DNA from: Pantanalinema sp. GBBB05
Lineage (GTDB): Bacteria > Cyanobacteriota > Cyanobacteriia > Leptolyngbyales > Leptolyngbyaceae
NCBI GenBank assembly: GCA_016743235.1
Contig: VRZD01000016.1
Coordinates: 62,001-126,000 of the forward strand
Direction of reading: 5' to 3'
DNA: 64,000 nt
In this document: positions 52,471-61,122 of the stretch, in pieces
Position numbering within the stretch: position 1 is the stretch's first letter
Layout of the letters: each line of letters begins with the position of its first letter
Position numbers and translations under genes: made by a program
Notes under the pieces: generated by a model
Told to the model about the DNA's origin: nothing
Seen by the model: only the letters and a program-made list of their open reading frames with translations
Database searches by the model: none

Positions 52471-54201
52471 ATGGGGATCAGCCGTTTACAAGCTATTTTC
52501 ACAACCCCTGTCAAGCAACGATTAAGTGCTCCAGCAATTTTCTGGTTTAGCTTGAGTCTGACCTTTGCTGCCATTTATGGCTACCTCAGCTTGCGACAGG
52601 TCTTTGGTATGGAGTACATCGTGCAGGATGATGTCCGCCAGCATGTGTTTTGGATGGAACGATTTCGCCATCCTGAGCTGTTTCCTAATGATCTGATCGC
52701 CAACTATTTTCAGTCCGTGGCGCCAACCGGTTACACCACCCTGTATTGGTTGATGTCGGCATTGGGGATTGATCCCATTGTGGCAAGTAAGGTACTTCCA
52801 CCTGTCCTAGGATTAATCACAACAGCCTATTGCTTTGGGGTATCCATGCAGATATTCCCTGTGCCATTCGCCGGTTTCGTCAGTGCCCTGCTGTTGAACC
52901 AATGCATGTGGACAAAATCGGACTTGGCTTCTGCAACTCCTAGGGCCTTTGTGTTCCCATTGTTCCTAGCATTTGCATATTACTTGCTGCGATCGGCGAT
53001 CGTACCTTGCCTGATCAGCATTGCTTTGATTGGTCTGTTTTACCCACAATACATTTTTATTGCTGCTGGGGTGCTGGTTCTCCGGTGTTTTGAGATCAAG
53101 AATCGTCGCCTGCAACTGGTTCAGGATCGCTCCACCTGGACATTCAATGGAGCGGGATTAGCGATCGCCTTCGTTGTGGTGGCATTCTATGCTCTGAATC
53201 ATTCCAGCTTCGGACCCACGATGTCTGTAGCAGAAGCCAAAACGCTACCCGAATTCTTACCGGGAGGACGCGCCCCATTTTTCCATACCAATGCCTGGGA
53301 GTTTTGGGTGGATGGTCGGGGAAGTGGGTTTCTACCTTCCCTCATGCCAGTTTTGGTCTACTTTGGGTTGCTCTTGCCGGGTTTACTGCAATTTCCTCAA
53401 GCGTTGCCATTGAGGCAGCAGGTCACCCCAAAAGTCCATGTGTTGACCCAAATCCTCTTGACCTCAGTTTTCATGTTTTTGGCAGCTCATGCAGTGTTAT
53501 TTAAGCTGCATTTACCCAGCCGCTACACAGGAAATAGTTTTCGGATCGTTTTAAGCTTGGCAGCCGGGATTGCGATCGTACTGTTACTTGATGGCTTATT
53601 CCAGGTAGCACTGAGAACTTCATGGGGTCGGGGCAAGCAACAGAGTATCGCGATCGCAACAACAGTATTACTAGTAGCGACTTTAGTGCTGTATCCCAGC
53701 TTTGTCCCAAAATTTCCTAATGCACAATATATCGAGGGCGATGAGCCGGATTTGTACAAATTCTTTGCCCAACAACCGATCGATACAATGATTGTGTCCT
53801 TAGCGAAGGAAGGGGATAATCTGCCCACCTACTCACAGCGATCGATTCTGACTGGTGAGGAGTATGCCATCCCCTATCATGCCGGATACTATCGGCAGTT
53901 TCGGCAACGGACACTAGAGGCGATCGCTGCTCAATACAGCCCTGATCTGAGTCAAATTCAACAATTTACCCAAAAGTATGGGGTGGATTTTTGGTTACTC
54001 GATCGCAAAGCATTCGATCTGGACTATGTCCAAGCGCATCGCTGGATCAAGCAGTATCAACCCGCCGCCACTGACGCAGTAGCCCATTTGCAGCAAGGGC
54101 AAGCTCCCATTCTGAAGCAACGGTTAGCCGCTTGTACGGTGTTTCAGCAAGAAAAATTGTTGGTGGTGCAAGCGGATTGTGTAGTGGGAGCAGCATCATG
54201 A
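52471..54201 (+). CDS. GT-C-like multi-spanning membrane protein, first copy
   Basis: A 576-residue protein with about ten membrane helices. Soon after the first helix comes V-Q-D-D-V-R-Q-H-V-F-W-M, an acidic pair in the position used by GT-C glycosyltransferases, then L-F-P-N-D-L-I and F-Q-S-V-A-P-T-G-Y. Later conserved blocks are L-F-K-L-H-L-P-S-R-Y-T-G and Q-R-S-I-L-T-G-E-E-Y. The C-terminal 130 residues are soluble. No specific family is known to me. The stop overlaps the ATG of the next gene (ATGA), so translation is coupled. Confidence 0.75.
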   Translation: MGISRLQAIFTTPVKQRLSAPAIFWFSLSLTFAAIYGYLSLRQVFGMEYIVQDDVRQHVFWMERFRHPELFPNDLIANYFQSVAPTGYTTLYWLMSALGIDPIVASKVLPPVLGLITTAYCFGVSMQIFPVPFAGFVSALLLNQCMWTKSDLASATPRAFVFPLFLAFAYYLLRSAIVPCLISIALIGLFYPQYIFIAAGVLVLRCFEIKNRRLQLVQDRSTWTFNGAGLAIAFVVVAFYALNHSSFGPTMSVAEAKTLPEFLPGGRAPFFHTNAWEFWVDGRGSGFLPSLMPVLVYFGLLLPGLLQFPQALPLRQQVTPKVHVLTQILLTSVFMFLAAHAVLFKLHLPSRYTGNSFRIVLSLAAGIAIVLLLDGLFQVALRTSWGRGKQQSIAIATTVLLVATLVLYPSFVPKFPNAQYIEGDEPDLYKFFAQQPIDTMIVSLAKEGDNLPTYSQRSILTGEEYAIPYHAGYYRQFRQRTLEAIAAQYSPDLSQIQQFTQKYGVDFWLLDRKAFDLDYVQAHRWIKQYQPAATDAVAHLQQGQAPILKQRLAACTVFQQEKLLVVQADCVVGAAS

Positions 54202-55859
54202 CCCCAAAGCACACAGCATGGTTACCAAAACACCCCTTGAATCCGATGAACTGGCTACCTGAGCAATTAGGGAGCTTGCGAGTACTCATTATTGCAGCTT
54301 TGGTTTTGGGAATTGCCTTTCGATTCATTCATCTCGATCGCAAAACCTACTGGATTGATGAAACCTACACCTCCTTACGGCTCTCTGGTCATACCGAAAC
54401 TGAGTTAGTCCAAACTCTGTTTACGGGAGATGTGATTGGGGTAGATGAGTTGCTGCGGTATCAGCGGCCTGATCCAGCTACGACTTTAAGTGATACGTTG
54501 CACTCCCTGGCAACCGAGTCGCCCCAACATCCCCCGCTGTATTACATTCTGGGACGCTGGGCAATGGAGTGGTTTGGTAGCTCGGTAGCAGTACCACGGG
54601 GATTAGCCGCTATTCTTAGCTTGCCCCTGCTACCAGCAATGTATTGGTTATGTTGGGAACTATTTGGGTCTGTAACGGCGGCCTGGATTGGCGTGGCGCT
54701 AGTATCGATATCACCATTTCATGTTTTGTATGCCCAAGAAGCGCGGGAATATAGTTTTTGGGCGGTGACGACCGTTCTCTCCTGTGCCGCGTTATTAAGA
54801 GCCATGCGATCGCGGCAACGTTCTGACTGGCTACTCTATGCTGCCACCGTAGCATTGGGTCTATATACCTTTCTATTTACCGTCTTTATTAACCTGGGGC
54901 AGGCAATCTACGTTGCCGTTCTAGAGCGGTGGCGGTGGACAAAAACAACGGCTGCCTATGTTTTGTCCACGATAATCGGATGTTTCGCTTTTTTACCGTG
55001 GATTTGGATCATTCTGGCTAATTGGGGACGATTGCATGAAACCACTGCCTGGACATTTAGCCGTCGATCGTTGGGCTACCTCATGCAGCGGTGGTTAGTC
55101 GGGAGCAGTAATCTATTCTTTGACTTCAACTTAGGTTATGCCCGGTTAACTGGAGTAACGGTGATCTTAGTTGCCTTGGTGGTTTATGCCTTTTTCTACT
55201 GCATCAGAAAGTCACTATCACAAGTTTGGTTATTGATTGTGACGCTAACTGTGATCCCTGCGGCCTGTTTGATCGTGCCAGATTTAGTTTTAGGTGGAGT
55301 GCGATCGATTAATCCTCGCTATCTAGTGCCAACCTGGATCGGAATGCAACTAGCCGTTACTTACTTGATTAGTGCTGGCATTGAGGTCGAGACTCGCCCA
55401 AAACAGCCGTTGAACTGGGGACGAATTATATTTACGGTTTTATTCATCAGTAGTGTGGTGTCTTGTAGTGTGAGTTCCCAAGCCGTATTGTGGTGGAACA
55501 AAGATTTTGACAAAAACCAATATAATGCCTGGGTTGCTAGCATCATCAATCAAGCCGATCGTCCCTTAGTTGTTGCCGATGATTCTAAGGTTGCTAGTGA
55601 TTGCTTTGCCTGCCGGATGATGACTCTCAGTTATTCACTAGATCCGAAGGTGAAGTTGCAATTAGTTCTGGAGCCAAATGCCCCAAAAATTCCTACTGGA
55701 TTCAGTGATATCTTGCTACTCAATACATCTAAAGATCTGAGTAAAACGATCGAAAAAACGACTGACTACCAAGTAGTACGGGTTTTTCGCGACAAACAGT
55801 TTTTACTGCAAAAATTAATCCAGCCCTCTGACGTTTCAGCCCAAGAATTGGAGAGTTAG
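54198..55859 (+). CDS. glycosyltransferase family 39-like membrane protein
   Basis: A 553-residue multi-spanning protein: residues 1-25 cytoplasmic, about ten helices, a first loop with I-D-E-T-Y-T-S-L-R-L-S, and A-Q-E-A-R-E-Y-S-F-W, a motif typical of ArnT/PMT-type and bacterial GT-C transferases that use polyprenyl-linked sugars. A C-terminal soluble tail is present. The start ATG at 54198 overlaps the stop of the first membrane gene. It probably adds a sugar to a lipid or protein at the outer face of the plasma membrane, but acceptor and sugar are unknown. Confidence 0.78.
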   Translation: MTPKHTAWLPKHPLNPMNWLPEQLGSLRVLIIAALVLGIAFRFIHLDRKTYWIDETYTSLRLSGHTETELVQTLFTGDVIGVDELLRYQRPDPATTLSDTLHSLATESPQHPPLYYILGRWAMEWFGSSVAVPRGLAAILSLPLLPAMYWLCWELFGSVTAAWIGVALVSISPFHVLYAQEAREYSFWAVTTVLSCAALLRAMRSRQRSDWLLYAATVALGLYTFLFTVFINLGQAIYVAVLERWRWTKTTAAYVLSTIIGCFAFLPWIWIILANWGRLHETTAWTFSRRSLGYLMQRWLVGSSNLFFDFNLGYARLTGVTVILVALVVYAFFYCIRKSLSQVWLLIVTLTVIPAACLIVPDLVLGGVRSINPRYLVPTWIGMQLAVTYLISAGIEVETRPKQPLNWGRIIFTVLFISSVVSCSVSSQAVLWWNKDFDKNQYNAWVASIINQADRPLVVADDSKVASDCFACRMMTLSYSLDPKVKLQLVLEPNAPKIPTGFSDILLLNTSKDLSKTIEKTTDYQVVRVFRDKQFLLQKLIQPSDVSAQELES

Positions 55860-55864
55860 ATTCA

Positions 55865-57670
55865 ATGGAATTGCTGGGGCAATTATATCGTCAATTAATT
55901 ATTCCGATTTCGCCATCCTCCCAATCATCGAAGTCCCGAACAATCTTTTGGTTTAGCCTCAGCCTGACCTTTGCAGCTATTTATAGCCTACTCGCCCTTC
56001 AGTTAGCCTTTACTAACGACTATATTGTTCAAGACGATGCTCGCCAGCATATTTTTTGGATGCGGCGATTTCTCGATCCGAATTTATTTCCAAATGATTG
56101 GATTGCTGATTATTTCCAGTCAGTTGCGCCCGCTGGATACACTAACTTATATCGGGTTATGGCATGGCTCGGGATTGATCCGATCGTGCTGGGTAAGCTA
56201 TTACCTTTGGGCTTAAGTTTAATTACCACTGCCTATGGGTTTGGAGTGGTAATGGAAATGCTACCGATACCGATCGCAGGTTTCATCACCACACTTCTAC
56301 TGAATCAAAATTTGTGGATGCGGGATGGCTATGCTTCAGCCACACCGAGAGCCTTTTTATATCCCATTTTTCTCGCTTTTTTGTATTACTTATTGCGGCG
56401 CTCTCTCTGGGGGTGTTTAGGGACAATTGCCCTGCAAATCTTGTTCTATCCTGCCTATGGTTTAGTGGCAGCAGGCATGTTACCGCTACGATTGGTGCAA
56501 TGGCAAGCAGGTAAACTTCGCTGGTCTAGCAATCGGCGTGACTATTACATTTGCGTGGCTGGCTTCGGGTTAGCGCTGGTGATGATGTTGCTCTACCTGG
56601 CAACGGTTTCTCGCTTTGCCCCGACGATCACAGCCAGTGAAGCCAAAGCGTTACCCGATTTTGTTTCAGGGGGACGAGCCAGCTTCTTTCGGCAGAATCC
56701 AGTCAAATTTTGGCTAACTGGTTCACGGAGTGGTCTATTGCCACGATCGCTGTTTACACCGGTGACGCTATGTATGGGATTTCTATTACCCGGTCTGCTG
56801 TACTTCCCTAAACAGTTTCCTTTAGTTAAACAACTGCGGCAAGTTACTCTGATTCCTCAGTTACTTCTAGTAGGAACTGGTTGGTTTTTCGTAGCTCACG
56901 CCGTGTTATTTAAGCTACATTTACCCAGTCGATATACAGGATATACCTTTTTATTAGCGATCGTTCTAGCTGCTGGGATTGTGCTAACGCTGATATTAGA
57001 TGCAGTTTACCAATCGATGCAGGTTGCTCAACCTGGACACAAATTGAAATCTAGTTTAGCGATCACCATCATCACTCTCATTACCAGTTCATTACTGTTT
57101 TATCCATCGATCGCCAAAAGTTTTCCGGTCACAGGTTATCTCACAGGCAAAGAGCCGGAACTATATCAATTTTTTGCTAAACAACCAAAAGATATTGTCA
57201 TTGCCTCATTAAGTCCTGAAGTTAATAATTTACCTACTTTTTCTCAGCGATCGATTTTAATTGGCAGTGAATATGCTGTGCCCTATCATGTTGGCTACTA
57301 TCAGGAATTTCGGCAGCGAGCCAGTAATTTAATTCGTGCTCAATACAGCCCCGACCTAACCCGAGTAAAGCAATTTATCCAGCAATATAGTATTGATTTT
57401 TGGCTGTTAGAACCCGAATCATTTAATTTCAAATACCTGACCAAAAATTCCTGGATTAAACAATATCAACCAGCCGCAGACGAAGCAGCTAATTCCTTAG
57501 AGCAGGGTAACCCCCCTGTACTCGAACAGATGGTAAAGTGCTGCCTGGTTCTCAATCTCGATCGCTTCTCAGTAATTGATACCCGCTGCATCCAAAAACT
57601 GCCTTCACCAAAATCCTGCACAAAACAACGGCAAGAGGTCGTGCAACAACCACTCACACCTAAACTCTAA
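55865..57670 (+). CDS. GT-C-like multi-spanning membrane protein, second copy
   Basis: A 601-residue paralogue of the gene at 52471: the blocks V-Q-D-D-A-R-Q-H-I-F-W-M, F-P-N-D-W-I-A-D-Y-F-Q-S-V-A-P, L-F-K-L-H-L-P-S-R-Y-T-G, and Q-R-S-I-L-I-G-S-E-Y with V-G-Y-Y are shared in the same order. It starts five bases after the family-39 gene stops. It is more A/T-rich than the first copy, so the duplication is not recent. The last 30 residues are extra and basic. Confidence 0.75.
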   Translation: MELLGQLYRQLIIPISPSSQSSKSRTIFWFSLSLTFAAIYSLLALQLAFTNDYIVQDDARQHIFWMRRFLDPNLFPNDWIADYFQSVAPAGYTNLYRVMAWLGIDPIVLGKLLPLGLSLITTAYGFGVVMEMLPIPIAGFITTLLLNQNLWMRDGYASATPRAFLYPIFLAFLYYLLRRSLWGCLGTIALQILFYPAYGLVAAGMLPLRLVQWQAGKLRWSSNRRDYYICVAGFGLALVMMLLYLATVSRFAPTITASEAKALPDFVSGGRASFFRQNPVKFWLTGSRSGLLPRSLFTPVTLCMGFLLPGLLYFPKQFPLVKQLRQVTLIPQLLLVGTGWFFVAHAVLFKLHLPSRYTGYTFLLAIVLAAGIVLTLILDAVYQSMQVAQPGHKLKSSLAITIITLITSSLLFYPSIAKSFPVTGYLTGKEPELYQFFAKQPKDIVIASLSPEVNNLPTFSQRSILIGSEYAVPYHVGYYQEFRQRASNLIRAQYSPDLTRVKQFIQQYSIDFWLLEPESFNFKYLTKNSWIKQYQPAADEAANSLEQGNPPVLEQMVKCCLVLNLDRFSVIDTRCIQKLPSPKSCTKQRQEVVQQPLTPKL

Positions 57671-57738
57671 GCAATTTCTCATAGTCAATTCGGGAAGGCT
57701 CTCTATAATGCTTCTGATCTCACCTGGAGACATTGAGT

Positions 57739-58491
57739 ATGCTTGACCTTCCTGATCTGCTTCGCTTGTTGCATCCAATTCTGGCAGTAGTACTGCTCTA
57801 TCCGATCGTTGGCATAGTCGTCAAAATGGCATGGCAAACTCGGCAACGTCGCCTAGACATTGCCACTGCTGGAAAAAGTAAAATTCCTCCAATCGTGGGT
57901 CAGGAGCATGTTCAGATTGGACGGTGGTTAAGTGGTGGCGTCGTCGGGATTGCGCTGTTGGGTATGGCACAACCCAGCTTTAAGAAGATCATTAACACCC
58001 AAATGTGGAATCAGGAACCAGTTAAAGCAGGATTTATTGTGCTCATGTTTCTCGCCACGATCGCCGCTTTAGTATTCCTATACCGAGCCTCTCAACGCCT
58101 CTGGCGCGGGATTTTTGCTACCTTGACTGGGGTAGGGTTAATTGTGTTGGGATTTCAGACTGATACAACGGGGTACCCGCTCATATTTCGACGGGACGAT
58201 CAGTGGTTCGTGTCTCATTACTACTTTGGCATGGCTGCCGCTTTTCTGATGATTTTCTCTTTGGCAATCATTCAAGATATCTATCACGATCGCCAAAATC
58301 GTTGGCGCACAGCTCACATTATTTTGAATTGCCTAGCGTTACTGCTATTTATTAGCCAGGGCATCACTGGCACTCGAGATCTATTAGAAATTCCCCTGCA
58401 CTGGCAGGAACCGTATGTCTACAGTTGCGACTCTAAGACTAAAACCTGTCCCCAACCTACTCCACCGGCGGTTGAACCACCTAAAGGCTGA
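57739..58491 (+). CDS. DUF4079-type membrane protein
   Basis: A 250-residue protein with about six membrane helices (first at L-H-P-I-L-A-V-V-L-L-Y-P-I), resembling the cyanobacterial DUF4079 family, which has a b561-like helical arrangement with conserved histidines. ATG at 57739 has GGAG nine bases upstream; a TTG two codons earlier is possible. The C-terminus is a short proline-rich tail. It follows the GT-C cassette by 68 bases, same strand, but a link in function is not shown. Function unknown. Confidence 0.65.
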   Translation: MLDLPDLLRLLHPILAVVLLYPIVGIVVKMAWQTRQRRLDIATAGKSKIPPIVGQEHVQIGRWLSGGVVGIALLGMAQPSFKKIINTQMWNQEPVKAGFIVLMFLATIAALVFLYRASQRLWRGIFATLTGVGLIVLGFQTDTTGYPLIFRRDDQWFVSHYYFGMAAAFLMIFSLAIIQDIYHDRQNRWRTAHIILNCLALLLFISQGITGTRDLLEIPLHWQEPYVYSCDSKTKTCPQPTPPAVEPPKG

Positions 58492-58618
58492 TCAAGGAGC
58501 ATAAACGATCCGGATTGCTCCAAATCAATGAGAAACTTTTGAGGACGACAGAAATTCGTAATACTAGAGAGTCGTACAACTGTGGCATAGGGTCACTAGT
58601 TCAGGTAGGAGGGGGACA

Positions 58619-60379
58619 ATGGGAAGATTTTGGCAATCAGTCATACCAAGTCAACAGTTGAGCTACCCATCCCTCAGGGGATTGGTTCAACGCACTAGCG
58701 TAGTCGCACTCCTGCTGTTGCTAGCACATTCTGGTATCACTCCCGGAATAGCTGCTACTCCGACCGAACCCGACGAGTTCCCTCCTAACCCCTTAGAACT
58801 GACTACCCCTGATCCTTTGCTGCCCAATCCGCCCCGTCCATTGAACGCTCAGGAGCAGCAGCAATTAGCGATCGCCTGTGACGCCTTAAATCTAGAAGCC
58901 CAAGCGAAGTTACAGGCGGGCGATCGGATTGGGGCATTCGACCTGTGGAACCGGGAACTGCGATTACGTCGGTTTCTGGGATTAGTGCCTGAAATTCAAG
59001 CTTTGGGACGAGTTGGTGATATTGCCTGGAAAGAAACTGATACAGCCCAGGTTCGATGGATTACCAAACGGTTGGACGCGATTTTGAACCAAATCTTGCC
59101 GCCACCTGCCCCTAGCACTGTCACTCCGACTCCAACTCCGACGCCGACGCCTACTAATCCGGGTAAAATTCCCGTTACGCCGTCACCCCAGCCTCCTGCT
59201 TCCGGCACCACGCCCAATCAAAGTAGCTCTCCTCAACCCCCAACGATGGGAAATGCTCAATCTGCAGCCATTCGGAGCAATTCATCACCCTCCAGTTCTG
59301 CTCCAGTAAATTCGGCTCAAATTCGGACTAATCAGAGCGGGTCAATTCGGGTCAATTCGTCGTCAAGTAGCAACGCTCCATCTGGTGCCGTCCAGAGCAG
59401 TTCATCTCAACCGAGTCGTTCTCAAGCCATTACAGTCCAAAGTGGTTCTGTCCAGCCTAATCTGGCTCAGGCTGGCACTACAGCAACTCCCACCAATCAG
59501 CCTCCTGCCACAACCATTCCCAACCGCAACATTCCGGTCACCAGCCCAACGCCCACAAGTTCGACCACGACTCCACCCCTGCTAAACCTGGATCCTGCAA
59601 CTAAAATTCGGGTGCTAGAAGCGCTAGGGATTGCCTACCAGCAAGTGCGCTTACCTCAAGTAGCCGTCAGGATTTATGAACAAATTTTGGCAGATGCCAG
59701 ACAACGGCGGGATGAAGCTAAAATCGAATCGACGTTGATTACACTGGGGCAACTTCACCTAAGTTGGTTTAGTTATGACCCCGCCGCTACCGCATTTCGA
59801 GAGCTGCTCGATCGATCGCGAGCCAGAGGCGATCGTCCCTATGAAATCCTGTATCTGAACCAATTGGCGTACATTCATGAACAAGCCAAGCAACCGGAAG
59901 CCGCGATCGCTTATCAACAGCAATTAATCGCGCTGTACCAAACCGTGATGCAGGATCCGAAACCGATTCCCGCCCTGCAAATTCGGATTGGTGACAACTA
60001 TTACAGTATGGGGAGATTGGATTTAGCAGAGCAAAGCTATCAAGCGGCGTATCAATTAGCCCAACCGCTACTACAGCTCGCTCATGCCAGCGATTCTCTG
60101 CAAAAATTAGCGGCTTTATATCTGGCGAATAACCGTCTAGATGCCGCTCTCCGGGTATACGACTTCCTCATTGGTGTGGAACAGCAAGCCTACAACACCT
60201 ATGGAGTCATGGCAGCCTACGACAAAATTGGTCAAATTTATATTTCTCGCAAAGAATATCCCCAGGCGATTCTGGCGTTCCGGCGGGGTTTAGATTTAGC
60301 CAGACAACTCAAGTATCGCGAGGACTATTTTACGGGACAGATTCAACAGGCTGCTCAACAGGGAAAAGCCGGTCAGTAG
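58619..60379 (+). CDS. exported TPR protein with a long proline/serine linker
   Basis: A 586-residue protein with an AGGAGG ribosome binding site and a signal peptide (helix 27-42, cleavage near A-G-I-A-A). Residues 80-155 form a helical domain, 160-325 are low-complexity P/T/S/Q with T-P-T-P repeats, and 330-580 are tetratricopeptide repeats (for example A-L-G-I-A-Y-Q-Q, A-A-Y-D-K-I-G-Q-I-Y). Probably periplasmic or at the outer surface, a scaffold. No enzymatic motif. Confidence 0.75.
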   Translation: MGRFWQSVIPSQQLSYPSLRGLVQRTSVVALLLLLAHSGITPGIAATPTEPDEFPPNPLELTTPDPLLPNPPRPLNAQEQQQLAIACDALNLEAQAKLQAGDRIGAFDLWNRELRLRRFLGLVPEIQALGRVGDIAWKETDTAQVRWITKRLDAILNQILPPPAPSTVTPTPTPTPTPTNPGKIPVTPSPQPPASGTTPNQSSSPQPPTMGNAQSAAIRSNSSPSSSAPVNSAQIRTNQSGSIRVNSSSSSNAPSGAVQSSSSQPSRSQAITVQSGSVQPNLAQAGTTATPTNQPPATTIPNRNIPVTSPTPTSSTTTPPLLNLDPATKIRVLEALGIAYQQVRLPQVAVRIYEQILADARQRRDEAKIESTLITLGQLHLSWFSYDPAATAFRELLDRSRARGDRPYEILYLNQLAYIHEQAKQPEAAIAYQQQLIALYQTVMQDPKPIPALQIRIGDNYYSMGRLDLAEQSYQAAYQLAQPLLQLAHASDSLQKLAALYLANNRLDAALRVYDFLIGVEQQAYNTYGVMAAYDKIGQIYISRKEYPQAILAFRRGLDLARQLKYREDYFTGQIQQAAQQGKAGQ

Positions 60380-60434
60380 TCCGTTTCACGACTCTCCACT
60401 GTTTATCGTTCGGTAACCCGTACATGCGATCGGA

Positions 60435-60464
60435 TTGTCATCTACACAGCGGCTTAGGTAAATT
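60435..60464 (+). promoter_or_regulatory. groESL promoter overlapped by CIRCE
   Basis: TTGTCA at 60435-60440 and TAAATT at 60459-60464 (spacer 18) resemble a housekeeping promoter, and the -10 box runs into the CIRCE element, so a bound HrcA would block initiation. Confidence 0.5.
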
Positions 60465-60489
60465 AGCACTCGAGGGTTGAGAGTGCTAA
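60463..60489 (+). promoter_or_regulatory. CIRCE element (HrcA operator)
   Basis: TTAGCACTC at 60463-60471 and GAGTGCTAA at 60481-60489 with exactly nine bases between match the CIRCE consensus perfectly. HrcA binds it and represses groE genes until heat stress. It lies 205 bases before groES. The hrcA gene is not in this window. Confidence 0.97.
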
Positions 60490-60693
60490 CCGGGCACCAA
60501 AACTCTGTTAGACTGGCAACGGTGGATCAAGTGAATTGAGTTTTGATCACTTTTTCTACCCTTGCAACCTGCAACGGCAAGCTCATTCCAGTGATGGCAT
60601 TGATGAAGCACGATGCATTATTTGAATTGGGCTGTTTTGCCTTGCAAAGTTTGAACTTAACCGAGCCTAATCTGCTAGTTTGGAGAATTTAGT

Positions 60694-61005
60694 ATGGCAG
60701 CCGTATCTTTGAGCGTTTCCACTGTTAAGCCTCTGGGCGATCGCGTGTTCGTGAAAGTCAGTGCTTCTGAAGAAAAAACGGCTGGCGGTATCCTTCTGCC
60801 CGATACGGCAAAGGAAAAGCCCCAAGTCGGTGAAGTTGCTGCAATCGGTCCTGGCAAGCGGAATGACGATGGCTCTCGCCAAGAGCTAGAAGTCAAAGTC
60901 GGTGACAAAGTGCTGTACTCCAAGTATGCCGGTACTGACATCAAATTGGGTACCGATGAGTACGTGCTCCTGTCTGAAAAAGACATTCTAGCGATCGTCG
61001 CCTAA
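60694..61005 (+). CDS. groES: co-chaperonin GroES
   Basis: A 103-residue Cpn10: V-K-P-L-G-D-R-V-F-V-K, the mobile loop E-E-K-T-A-G-G-I-L-L-P-D-T-A and G-D-K-V-L-Y-S-K-Y-A-G-T. It caps GroEL and is the first gene of the CIRCE-controlled operon, 117 bases ahead of the groEL ATG. Confidence 0.96.
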   Translation: MAAVSLSVSTVKPLGDRVFVKVSASEEKTAGGILLPDTAKEKPQVGEVAAIGPGKRNDDGSRQELEVKVGDKVLYSKYAGTDIKLGTDEYVLLSEKDILAIVA

Positions 61006-61122
61006 GTTAGGTCGAGATAACTGGTTGAGCTTACCAGTTTTTCAATATTTCGAATGGGTGAATCCCATTCCATCAATCTTTCACTATTCCTCACTCAACT
61101 ACTGAAGGTTACAGCAACAATT

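Noticed and set aside
59101..59160. Possible tandem DNA repeat in the TPR gene (ACTCCGACTCC-like units)
   Set aside because: It is the coding sequence of a T-P-T-P linker, explained by protein low complexity.
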